From NCBI GenBank assembly GCA_018667995.1, contig JABIQT010000512.1, forward strand, positions 1 through 7,887: a stretch of 7,887 nucleotides of DNA. The letters run 5' to 3'. The first letter of the stretch is position 1. The number at the start of each line of letters is the position of its first letter. The translations under genes and the position numbers were made by a program. Source of the stretch: Candidatus Latescibacterota bacterium (GTDB lineage Bacteria; JAAXHH01; JABIQT01). Shown piece after piece: positions 1 through 6,507 of this stretch. The notes beneath the pieces were generated by a model, which saw only the letters and a list, made by a program, of their open reading frames with translations, searched no databases and was not told the origin of the DNA.

Positions 1-56
1 TCACCGATCCGTGCTGTCCAGAGCGTCCATCTCTCGGATCGCATGGCGTTGGTATT

Positions 57-1040
57 TCACTTGTGGAAGGTATTCTTGATAAACGCGAAAAGCGAGAAGC
101 GACGGGGATCGATCAACGCCAGAACGGGCTCAAAGATGGCCCCACCACGCACACCGTTCGTCAGCATTACTATGCCATTGCCTGTTGGAGGATCCCCCAG
201 GACGAAGTTCTGGAACGGGGCACCCGCTCCGCCACCTATATGCCAGAGAATGGAACCCGCCGGTGTGACTTCGATGCCCCACCCCATTCCCCAGCACTGA
301 TTCTCACCCAGCGAGACCTGCGGTTCCCCCATTCGTACACCGATGCTTCCCGAGTGCATTGATCTCAGGCACGAGGCCAAAAAGAGAGCATAATCGCCGG
401 CGGTGGTCAGGAGGCTGTCGGCGTCGGGAACGGATAGACGCCTATCGTCGATTGATTCCCCGTTGGTTCCGTGGCCCTGAGCCATCAGGGGGGCCATGCG
501 ATCCTGCCAGACAAAACTACTTGCCTTCATGGACAGGGGCCGTAGTACGTTTCCCATCATGTTTTCGTCGAAGGGCACCCTCGATATCCTGTCAATTGCG
601 TGCTGAAGAATTTCGTAGCCCTGCGTAGAGTATTGCCAATTTGAGCCGGGAGAGAAGGAGAGACCGGCACCACCATCCGAGTCCGAAAGTCCACTTATAT
701 GGCTTAGGACCATTCGTGGTGTTATGAGTCTCAACCTTTTGTCTCGCATCCCAGTATTGGCAAATAGGCCGTCCTCGAAGGGTGCGTCAAGATCCAGCAG
801 TCCAGCTTCACTCATCTGAAGCGCCCGATAGGCTACGAGTGGTTTAGTGAGCGAATAAGCCTCAAAGATACTGCGAGACCCCATTGGTGCCCGGGTTCCA
901 GTATTTCTCATGCCTAGGGCAATGGACTGAACCACTGCAAATTCCCTGACGATGGCCAATGCGACCCCTGGAACTTGGTGAAGTCTCAAGATTTCGGATA
1001 CTTCGTCACATAGCATTTCCGTGAATAAGGAGGAGCGCAT
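57..1040 (-). CDS. Beta-lactamase-fold serine hydrolase (class C / esterase EstB-like)
   Basis: This is a 327-residue protein of the beta-lactamase-related serine hydrolase family (class C beta-lactamase, DD-peptidase and esterase relatives). The nucleophile motif SLTK is at residues 63-66 (Ser63, Lys66) and is followed by the usual helix ending in GLLDLDAPF. LSHISGLSD near 112-120 and FSPGSNWQYS near 129-138 are typical family blocks. The second motif reads Y137-S-T instead of YxN, as in many esterase-like members. HIGG at 267-270 fits the third-motif position. No signal peptide is visible, so a cytoplasmic location is likely from this start. Start choice is weak: the ATG at 1040 lacks a well-placed Shine-Dalgarno, an in-frame stop lies about 13 codons upstream, and Met9 (position 1016) is the alternative. 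The substrate cannot be inferred; family membership is secure. Confidence 0.88.
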   Translation of the reverse strand: MRSSLFTEMLCDEVSEILRLHQVPGVALAIVREFAVVQSIALGMRNTGTRAPMGSRSIFEAYSLTKPLVAYRALQMSEAGLLDLDAPFEDGLFANTGMRDKRLRLITPRMVLSHISGLSDSDGGAGLSFSPGSNWQYSTQGYEILQHAIDRISRVPFDENMMGNVLRPLSMKASSFVWQDRMAPLMAQGHGTNGESIDDRRLSVPDADSLLTTAGDYALFLASCLRSMHSGSIGVRMGEPQVSLGENQCWGMGWGIEVTPAGSILWHIGGGAGAPFQNFVLGDPPTGNGIVMLTNGVRGGAIFEPVLALIDPRRFSLFAFIKNTFHK

Positions 1041-1326
1041 GTCTGTGATGACGGAGTGTTCCTCTGGTTTCGGAGCTCAGGAAGATGGATGGCCACTGTG
1101 GGCGCACTAACGCTCATATGGACCCGCAGTCCCGATTAGTGGGCAATCTGTAAATTGACCTTCTTTGGGAATGACGGAATAGGTTTGGCAGGCTGCTTCG
1201 GGATGATATGTGCAAGTCCCGCCGCGTGACTACGAGCGGCAACCGCATGCCATGGGTAACAGTGATAGCAGCAAAGCAGACATTGAAATTGAAGACTGAT
1301 CTCTAAGTCAACGGCACCAAACTGTC
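1041..1326. other. Intergenic stretch, no gene recognised
   Basis: These 286 nt separate the serine hydrolase from the YCII-like gene. Minus-strand reading gives only short open stretches broken by stops, none recognisable as a protein family. I see no tRNA and no hairpin plus T-run that would make a convincing terminator. A promoter for the serine hydrolase may lie here, but no clear -35/-10 pair stands out. Confidence 0.5.
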
Positions 1327-1614
1327 CTATGATTTCGGCAGCTCGCAGACCTCAATGGAGCCACCGCTTATGATAGTCGGGTGGCTCTTCAGTAAATCCT
1401 CAAGTTCCTCAAGATTGTCGGCATCAAATCTCATGTATCCGTCTATGTGATTCGTGACGTCCGGTACAGCCTTGGTTCCAACAGTAGACCTTGCGCCTAT
1501 GGCGCTGCCGCCCCGAAACAGGCCGCTTTTACGAACCATCTGGAAGAAGGCATCCCATGATTCTCTACTTGGCTCTGTATCGGTATTCGAGTGCATAAAG
1601 GTGATGTACTCCAT
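1327..1614 (-). CDS. YCII-related small protein
   Basis: This 95-residue protein resembles the YCII/DGPF-type family, which are small ferredoxin-fold proteins. The N-terminus is a short beta strand (EYITFMHS). A helix carries SWDAFFQMVRKSG near residues 19-31, followed by the glycine turn FRGGSAIG. The C-terminal half has the family-typical strand-helix-strand: GYMRFDADNLEELEDLL at 59-75, then HPTIISGGSIEVCELP at 78-93. The DGPF motif itself is absent, so it belongs to a divergent branch. The start is well supported by a strong Shine-Dalgarno. Biochemical function is not known for most members; some relatives are fused to sigma factors or act as small hydrolases, so no role is assigned. It stands alone, with gaps on both sides. 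Confidence 0.75.
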   Translation of the reverse strand: MEYITFMHSNTDTEPSRESWDAFFQMVRKSGLFRGGSAIGARSTVGTKAVPDVTNHIDGYMRFDADNLEELEDLLKSHPTIISGGSIEVCELPKS

Positions 1615-1618
1615 AACG

Positions 1619-1623
1619 CCTCC
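1619..1623 (-). promoter_or_regulatory. Strong ribosome binding site of the YCII-like gene
   Basis: The minus strand reads GGAGG four bases before the ATG at 1614. This is a near-perfect anti-16S match and fixes the start of the YCII-like gene. It also argues that the overlapping minus-strand frame running on through this point to 1565 is not the translated one. Confidence 0.7.
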
Positions 1624-1633
1624 GGGATTTTAC

Positions 1634-1896
1634 AGATGAAATGACCTGTCCTGTCCATTCATTTGCCTGGCAATCCAGAACGGACGAAGCGATGTACTTG
1701 GCCACTTCTCCATGGTCTGATATACGACTATTGCCGGTAAATACGGTTCGCCCGCTAGTAACTATGATAGATTGAGCATAGTTTAACAGATACGCCAGCG
1801 TCAATCAAGTGCCTTCACGGCCCGGCCACCGTGTAAGCCTACACAACGGCACGCTGTCGAATATTGAGCGGAACATTCGCTATCTTTGTAGTCAAT
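1634..1896 (-). pseudogene. Possible remnant of a short-chain dehydrogenase (SDR)
   Basis: Two minus-strand fragments in different frames resemble the ends of an SDR oxidoreductase. The first (about 1804-1896) contains IDYKDSE, then GLHGGRAVKALD, which recalls the N-terminal TGxxxGxG dinucleotide-binding turn and following helix, and stops at 1801. The second (about 1634-1708, open from 1804) reads GEVAKYIASSVLDCQANEWTGQVI near its end. This matches the common SDR C-terminal pattern 'EEVAxAIAFLxSDxAxxxTGQVI'. The whole catalytic middle, including YxxxK, is missing, and a frameshift separates the pieces. The second fragment runs into the start of the YCII-like gene in another frame. I infer a heavily deleted pseudogene; chance resemblance is possible, especially for the N-terminal piece. 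Confidence 0.25.
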
Positions 1897-2174
1897 CTCA
1901 ATGGCACGGCAGGAACGGAGGACAAACACGACTGAATACGAGATATGAGGATGTCTTTTGTCTGTATGGTAGAGCGGAGGTTTCAGCGGAGAAGAATGGA
2001 GCACAGGGCGTAATGGTATCTGGAACTGGATATTGTAAGAATCGAGAATTGGTGGATCTGCGGCCACTGCTGTGGGCAGATGCCAGTTCCCAGGCATACA
2101 TGGGGTCTCACGTGAGCATTTCAGTGACTCAGCTGCCGATGAAGAACTGGATAGAATAGCTTATTGAAGTACAC

Positions 2175-2741
2175 CTATTCGAACCAGGTGGTCAATTTTG
2201 AAGCCGGAATCCGAGTCTGATCTGGTACTTCAGCTGGATATCCGGCATAGAGGAATCCGACGATTTCCTCTTTCGCCGTGTCCACCTTCAGGATATTCGT
2301 CGCCTCGGGATGGGTAGTAAGAGCGCTGGTGCTCCATTGCATACCGATGCCTTGTTCCCAAGCCGCGAGCGTAATATTGTGAATTGCACAGGAGACGGAG
2401 GCGTAATCCTCCCGCGCCCTGAACGCATCGTCACTCTTGAGGCATGTAATCCCGATAATGGTGGGTTTGGACACAAGTTTTTCGTAACCCTTTCGACTGG
2501 CAATTTCCAGAACGGCAGGATCATCGGACTTGGTTTTGCCTACCTGAATTTTCCGGTAGACATCAGCAAGTTTCTTCTTTGTGTTGCCATTTACCACTAG
2601 GAAGCGCCACGGTTCAGTACTTTTGTGATTAGGTGCCCAGACGGCACATTCAAGGATAGCCGCGACGGTTTCATTGGTCAATGACTCCGGGTTGAAATCA
2701 TAAACACTGCGCCGGTTTCGGATTGTCTGAACGATGGACAT
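2175..2741 (-). CDS. Nitroreductase-family FMN-dependent oxidoreductase (YdjA/small type)
   Basis: This 188-residue protein has the length and layout of the compact, cytoplasmic nitroreductase subgroup, which binds FMN as a homodimer and uses NAD(P)H. The N-terminal FMN-phosphate-binding block is RNRRSVYDF at residues 8-16 (Arg10, Arg11, Ser12). APNHKSTEPWRFLVV at 36-50 is the second conserved block, with the Pro-Trp-Arg-Phe flavin contact region. GIGMQWSTSA at 131-140 and EEIVGFLYAGYPAE at 158-171 complete the family pattern. The ATG at 2741 is preceded by AAGGA and GAAGG stretches. It follows the Feo cluster by 81 nt on the same strand, so it may be a distal operon member or have its own promoter. 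Its substrate is unknown; a link to flavin or iron reduction is only suggested by position. Confidence 0.92.
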   Translation of the reverse strand: MSIVQTIRNRRSVYDFNPESLTNETVAAILECAVWAPNHKSTEPWRFLVVNGNTKKKLADVYRKIQVGKTKSDDPAVLEIASRKGYEKLVSKPTIIGITCLKSDDAFRAREDYASVSCAIHNITLAAWEQGIGMQWSTSALTTHPEATNILKVDTAKEEIVGFLYAGYPAEVPDQTRIPASKLTTWFE

Positions 2742-2822
2742 GAACCTTCGATCCTTTCTGTATACTCTTGGCCAGGTCGACCGATATTTTGTTCGCCCTG
2801 CCCTAAGGACGCCCGTGTATTG

Positions 2823-3044
2823 TTACGTTTCTCTATTGCCAGCAGTTCTACCAGTTTGGACGTCAGGATTGATATCGTTTTCTAAGGAAACGAGTGACTG
2901 CGAGCTTGTCTCTTGTGATCCGCAATGGGAGCATCCGGGGCACCCTTCTTTCTCCCGTGTTGAGAACTGGCGAATTAAGCTCCGCACGACGAACAGGGCC
3001 GCACCCGTGACAACGGCGTAACCCATGTAGTCTTGTATATCCAT
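2823..3044 (-). CDS. FeoB-associated Cys-rich small membrane protein
   Basis: This 73-residue protein has one predicted N-terminal membrane helix (about residues 7-22, GYAVVTGAALFVVRSL). A basic stretch follows, then a Cys cluster CPGCSHC (Cys35, Cys38, Cys41). A helix followed by a short CxxC-rich cytoplasmic segment immediately downstream of feoB is the hallmark of the FeoB-associated Cys-rich membrane protein family. About 32 polar residues follow the cluster with no recognisable motif, longer than in the minimal members I know of. The start lies 3 nt after the feoB stop, so the two are almost certainly co-translated. By family analogy it may bind iron or an iron-sulfur cluster and assist or regulate FeoB, in place of FeoC, which I do not see here. 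That role is inference. Confidence 0.8.
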   Translation of the reverse strand: MDIQDYMGYAVVTGAALFVVRSLIRQFSTREKEGCPGCSHCGSQETSSQSLVSLENDINPDVQTGRTAGNRET

Positions 3045-3047
3045 AGC

Positions 3048-5213
3048 CTACCCCAATCCAAGTCCGATCCCGGTCTGATAGACAATCAGCGATGCTAGGT
3101 ACGCTAATCCGGTCATATAGGAGACCATTATAGTTGGCCAGAGCCAACTGTTTGTTTCGCGCTTAACTATGGCCACGGTGGCCATACACTGACAGGCGAG
3201 AACAAAGAACACCATAAGTGACACTGCCACGAGAGGGGTGTAAACACGCTCACCTGTCACCGGGTCCGTTTCGTTTCGAAGCGCTGTCCTCAGATCGACG
3301 GAGGTCTCACTGGCCTCCTCCACATTGTAGATCGTAGCCATTGTGCTAACCAGAACTTCGCGTGCAGCAAATGAGGTGATCAGTCCGATACCCAGTTTCC
3401 AATCAAACCCCAAAGGTTTGATTGCAGGCTCAATGGCGTGTCCCAGTTGCCCGGCATAACTTTCGGATATGCGCTCACGCGGCGTGAGATTGTCAGTACT
3501 GTCGGCCTGTGGATAGGAAGCCAGAAACCAAAGCACGATGGAGATGGCTAAGATGATCTGGCCAGCGTCTGTTATGAAGATTCTAGCTCGCTCGTACATC
3601 TGCATGAGCACCCATCGAATCGATGGACGCCGATATGGTGGCAATTCCATAATAAACGAGGTGGGCGTGTCCGATTGTTTTAAAACGCGCTTGAATACGA
3701 GAGCTGCCGCAATGGCTGCGCAGATACCCAGCAGATACATGGTCAAGAGGGTCACGCCTGGCAGTGAGAAGATCACTAGGACGGGTTCGTTCGGCACGAA
3801 TGCCCCGATCATGAGTACATAGACGGGCAATCTCGCGCTGCAACTCATCAATGGTGCAATCATGATGGTGATGAGTCTGTCACGAGCGCTGGAAATGGTA
3901 CGTGTTGCCATGATGCCGGGAATGGCGCACGCGAAGGACGAAAGCAGTGGTATAACGGATCGACCGGATAGTCCGAGGCTCTTCATGAGCCTGTCCATCA
4001 AGAAGGCAACTCGTGCCATATAACCGGTATCTTCAAGCAAGGCCAGGAAGAAGAACAGGAACAGTATCTGCGGCAGAAACACGAGAACGGCACCGACACC
4101 GGCAATAATACCGTCAACGGTCAAGTTCCGAATCATGCCTTCCGGCATTTGAGTGGCAGCTGCTGCACCAGCACTAGCGACAGCAGATTCAATGAGGTCC
4201 ATAGGCCATTCTGCCCAGGAAAAGACCGTCTGGAAGATCAGAGCAAAAAGCACTACCACGATGATGGGCCCGGCGAACCTATGAGTAAGGACCATGTCTA
4301 GGCGTACGCTGATACTATCTATTTCTGGGCGTACTTCACGCACCGTGTCTGCGTAGATCTCATCGATTTGTCTATAGCGTAGCGTGGCCTCGAGCATTCG
4401 CCAGGAGATATCGCGCTCCTCCAACTGTGCTCTTGCGTCGGCTACGAATTCATTGAAGTGAGCAAGGCAGTCAGGAGGTCCATCGATCTGCCGCCACACG
4501 TCTGCAGAGATATCGCTGGATATGATCCTCAGCGCTTCCGCGATTCGCGCGGAAGATGAAAGCTCAGTGTGCTCTATCAGCCAATCGGATACCGGAGCAA
4601 TGGATGTGCTTATTGTATCATCCAGCGATAGTATGCCATCTGGAAGCTCTGGCGACGGGTTCTTGATGGCCGCGAAGATTTCTTTTCGCAAGAGATCGAT
4701 GCCCGTTTCGCGTGTGGCAACGATGGGTACTACGGGGACAGAAAGCCGTTTTGAAAGCGCCTGAACGTCGATATGAACACCCGCGTTCTCGGCGCTGTCC
4801 ATCATGTTCAGTGCGACAATAACGGATATATCAAGGTCTATTACCTGTGAGACCAGGTATAGGTTCCTGCTCAGATTAGCGGCGTCCACTACAACGACGA
4901 CGAGCTTGATATTGCCGTCTTCGTGTGATTCACCCAGCAAAACATCCCGGGCTATTTTTTCGTCAAGTGATTTAGGATTGAGGCTGTACAGTCCCGGCAG
5001 ATCATGAAGAGTAGCCACGGCGCCTTCAGGGCCGTCCATGATTCCTGACTTACGCTCCACCGTGACGCCGGGGTAGTTTCCAATCTTCTGGCGAAGACCG
5101 GTAAGCGCGTTGAAAATCGAAGTCTTGCCTGTGTTCGGATTCCCAATAAGAGCTACGTCAGCGGGGGCGAGCTGATTGGGCGGAATATCTATAGTGGGCG
5201 CTGTCTTTGACAT
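3048..5213 (-). CDS. feoB: Ferrous iron transporter FeoB
   Basis: FeoB imports Fe(II) across the inner membrane. Numbering from the ATG at 5213 (721 residues), the N-terminal G domain shows G1 GNPNTGKT at 24-31, the switch region around NYPGVTVE at 46-53, G3 DLPG at 71-74 and G4 NMMD at 136-139. A helical spacer (about 200-308) leads to the polytopic membrane part from about 309. Both Gly/Cys gate motifs are intact: FACAIPGI at 427-434 and SCSARLP at 457-463. The late ACQCMATVAIVKRE block (673-686) is also family-typical. An in-frame TTG at 5243 would add 10 residues and overlap feoA by 14 nt, but has no Shine-Dalgarno. The ATG, 16 nt after the feoA stop, is preferred. The gene is complete, with no missing catalytic motif, and its neighbours are feoA upstream and the Cys-rich protein downstream. 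Confidence 0.98.
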   Translation of the reverse strand: MSKTAPTIDIPPNQLAPADVALIGNPNTGKTSIFNALTGLRQKIGNYPGVTVERKSGIMDGPEGAVATLHDLPGLYSLNPKSLDEKIARDVLLGESHEDGNIKLVVVVVDAANLSRNLYLVSQVIDLDISVIVALNMMDSAENAGVHIDVQALSKRLSVPVVPIVATRETGIDLLRKEIFAAIKNPSPELPDGILSLDDTISTSIAPVSDWLIEHTELSSSARIAEALRIISSDISADVWRQIDGPPDCLAHFNEFVADARAQLEERDISWRMLEATLRYRQIDEIYADTVREVRPEIDSISVRLDMVLTHRFAGPIIVVVLFALIFQTVFSWAEWPMDLIESAVASAGAAAATQMPEGMIRNLTVDGIIAGVGAVLVFLPQILFLFFFLALLEDTGYMARVAFLMDRLMKSLGLSGRSVIPLLSSFACAIPGIMATRTISSARDRLITIMIAPLMSCSARLPVYVLMIGAFVPNEPVLVIFSLPGVTLLTMYLLGICAAIAAALVFKRVLKQSDTPTSFIMELPPYRRPSIRWVLMQMYERARIFITDAGQIILAISIVLWFLASYPQADSTDNLTPRERISESYAGQLGHAIEPAIKPLGFDWKLGIGLITSFAAREVLVSTMATIYNVEEASETSVDLRTALRNETDPVTGERVYTPLVAVSLMVFFVLACQCMATVAIVKRETNSWLWPTIMVSYMTGLAYLASLIVYQTGIGLGLG

Positions 5214-5229
5214 GGACCGGTCGGTTCTC

Positions 5230-5457
5230 TTATATCTTATCAACTAGAATGGCGTGGGCTTCCGATCGGCGAATTGAAAGGTGGTAGCCTCGCACTCGGA
5301 GCTCGATGGGGTCCCCCAGCGGGGCCGTTTTTATGAACTCAACCTGAGTTCCCACGAGCAAGCCCATCTCCATAAGATGTGCTTCTTCGTTGGTCTTACC
5401 ACTAATGCTACTGATTACGGCCTTATCGCCCGGTAGAAGTGAGTCAAGTGAGCACAT
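5230..5457 (-). CDS. feoA: Ferrous iron transport accessory protein FeoA
   Basis: FeoA is a small cytoplasmic SH3-like protein required for full FeoB activity, probably by contacting its GTPase domain. The 75-residue length is standard. Typical family features are LLPGDKAVISSISG near the start, EAHLMEMGLLVGTQVEF in the middle (the MGLxxG turn), and PLGDPIELRVRGYHLSIRRSEA near 46-67 followed by the final strand ILV. It is a separate gene, not fused to feoB. Its ATG lies 14 nt inside the end of the upstream membrane-protein gene and has no strong Shine-Dalgarno, so translational coupling is likely. feoB follows after 16 nt. Confidence 0.97.
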   Translation of the reverse strand: MCSLDSLLPGDKAVISSISGKTNEEAHLMEMGLLVGTQVEFIKTAPLGDPIELRVRGYHLSIRRSEAHAILVDKI

Positions 5458-5950
5458 GTTTGGAGGATTCCGGTGAGGGTAAATTCTCGAGCATTGAATC
5501 GCCCAGGATCGGCAATAGGCTTCTTTCGCGACGTTTCTTCAGTGATACGATTTGATGAATTACGTATCCGGCAATCCAAAGACCAGACGTTACACAGTGG
5601 ACCACGATCCATATTGTGCGCCACTGCTCGGTAACGGTAACCTGAATCATGTACCCGGAGCCTATCATGGGTACCAGGGTCATAATCATACTGAGCCCAC
5701 TCCGGCGACCTGTTTTTGTGCCCGAATTACGGTGGATAGAGACATGTCTATTCCAAATCATCCCCACGGCAAAGATCATGAGTGGAGCCGCCAGGACGTG
5801 GAGATGCTGGGTGTCCGGCTGCCACGGATGATTCACCACGGAAAATCGATCGACCGGCAGCATGAGATACCGCATTGCCGCGTATACTATACCAGTGACG
5901 CCTACCAGTATCGTGGCGCCGTGGACGAACCAGGCCTCAGAGCGATTCAT
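5444..5950 (-). CDS. Four-helix His-rich membrane protein, b-type cytochrome-like
   Basis: This 168-residue inner-membrane protein has four predicted transmembrane helices at about residues 8-30, 50-67, 86-104 and 110-136. Histidines cluster at helix ends: His10 (helix 1), His41, His49 and His51 in NHPWQPDTQHLHVLAAP before and into helix 2, His69 and His73 after it, and His118 and His132 in helix 4. This is the layout of small di-haem cytochrome b or DUF4405-like quinol:acceptor proteins, but I cannot place it firmly in a named family. The NHPWQP-QHLHVL segment looks like a conserved signature. The ATG overlaps the stop of the FMN-binding gene as ATGA, and its own end overlaps feoA by 14 nt. 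The context suggests it passes electrons from quinol across the membrane to the periplasmic FMN protein. Membrane topology is well supported; haem and function are inference. Confidence 0.8.
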   Translation of the reverse strand: MNRSEAWFVHGATILVGVTGIVYAAMRYLMLPVDRFSVVNHPWQPDTQHLHVLAAPLMIFAVGMIWNRHVSIHRNSGTKTGRRSGLSMIMTLVPMIGSGYMIQVTVTEQWRTIWIVVHCVTSGLWIAGYVIHQIVSLKKRRERSLLPILGDSMLENLPSPESSKHVLT

Positions 5951-6507
5951 TTACCGATGCCATCCTTCAATATCTGGTGCACTGCGAGCACACGCCGAAC
6001 GGCATCGGTGGTGACACGGGCAGTGAGTGTGGCGCCGGCCATTTGACGAATATCACGTTTAAGAACGAGTGCCTCATGCAGATGCTGATCAACGAACTGT
6101 TGATACCACACATCCTTTGGGATGTAGTCCGTTGGCTCATTGAACGAAAGAAGTTCGATTCTTTTGACACGATCCTTGGAATTTACAACAACCATGATCG
6201 TTTCGGGAAGCGTACGGACAATGTGGGCATCGAAATATGCCGTCCCTATGACACTTCCATCTTTTTTGGCTACGTACGGGTGCACGATGGCGCTGGTTAT
6301 CTCCGAATTTGACAGTCCGGCGGCATCTGTGATTTGTTGTTGCGTCAGATATATGGTAGTTCGTTCGACGGCGCAATCTGGAAATGCCAGTCTTAAAGCC
6401 TCATCTACCGTAATGAAAACCTTGGCAGACACTGATGTTGGCGTGCTCAAGAGACATCCGAAAAGCAATAAAAGTGCAGCACGTACCAGGCAGGACTTCC
6501 ACGCCAT
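5947..6507 (-). CDS. Secreted FMN-binding-domain protein (ApbE flavinylation target)
   Basis: This 186-residue protein has a clear Sec signal peptide (basic MAWKSCLVR, hydrophobic core, likely cleavage after SVSA near residue 28), so it is periplasmic. The mature part is a single FMN-binding domain of the NqrC/RnfG C-terminal type. Its flavinylation motif is GATLT at 158-162, in MAGATLTARVTTDAVRRVL, with Thr162 the expected phosphoester-linked FMN site. The position before the glycine is Ala157 where Ser or Thr is more usual. The domain is followed by a short helix to the C-terminus, as is common. A GGGAG Shine-Dalgarno precedes the start, which overlaps the apbE stop by one base (TAATG). The gene for the modifying enzyme lies directly upstream and a putative membrane electron donor directly downstream. 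The role as a one-flavin electron carrier is well founded; Fe(III) as acceptor is inferred from the Feo genes. Confidence 0.88.
   Translation of the reverse strand: MAWKSCLVRAALLLLFGCLLSTPTSVSAKVFITVDEALRLAFPDCAVERTTIYLTQQQITDAAGLSNSEITSAIVHPYVAKKDGSVIGTAYFDAHIVRTLPETIMVVVNSKDRVKRIELLSFNEPTDYIPKDVWYQQFVDQHLHEALVLKRDIRQMAGATLTARVTTDAVRRVLAVHQILKDGIGK

Larger units (their letters stand above)
1615..2174. other. 560-nt gene-poor stretch
   Basis: No intact gene is recognisable between the nitroreductase and the YCII-like gene. Frames are open for up to about 116 codons (plus strand 1809-2159, from a GTG without ribosome binding site; minus strand 1801-2097). None has family motifs or convincing protein-like composition beyond the SDR-like fragments noted separately. 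I see no tRNA, insertion-sequence ends, direct repeats or clear rho-independent terminator. A promoter for the YCII-like gene is expected here but could not be pinpointed. Confidence 0.5.

Noticed and set aside
1-56. Start of another minus-strand gene after the serine hydrolase (ATG at 44 or 30).
   Set aside because: There is no ribosome binding site; one frame stops at once and the other leaves the window after 14 codons without recognisable sequence.
1801-1842. Minus-strand GGTGGCCGGGCCGTGAAGGC resembles the D-arm start of a Ser or Leu tRNA.
   Set aside because: No matching acceptor stem, anticodon arm or T-loop (GTTCGAATC type) follows within tRNA distance.
1809-2159. Plus-strand open frame of 116 codons in the gene-poor stretch.
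   Set aside because: It starts at GTG without a ribosome binding site, has no recognisable motif, and overlaps equally open minus-strand frames; most likely chance.
2742-2822. Promoter for the nitroreductase gene.
   Set aside because: Only a TATACA -10-like element is visible; nothing like TTGACA lies 16-18 nt upstream, so it is not called.
5214-5243. Earlier TTG start for feoB that overlaps feoA.
   Set aside because: No Shine-Dalgarno precedes it and the extra ten residues are not FeoB-like; the ATG at 5213 gives a normal N-terminus.
5552-6046. Plus-strand open frame of 164 codons.
   Set aside because: It is antisense to the four-helix and FMN-binding genes, which have clear membrane, signal and motif patterns and operon overlaps.
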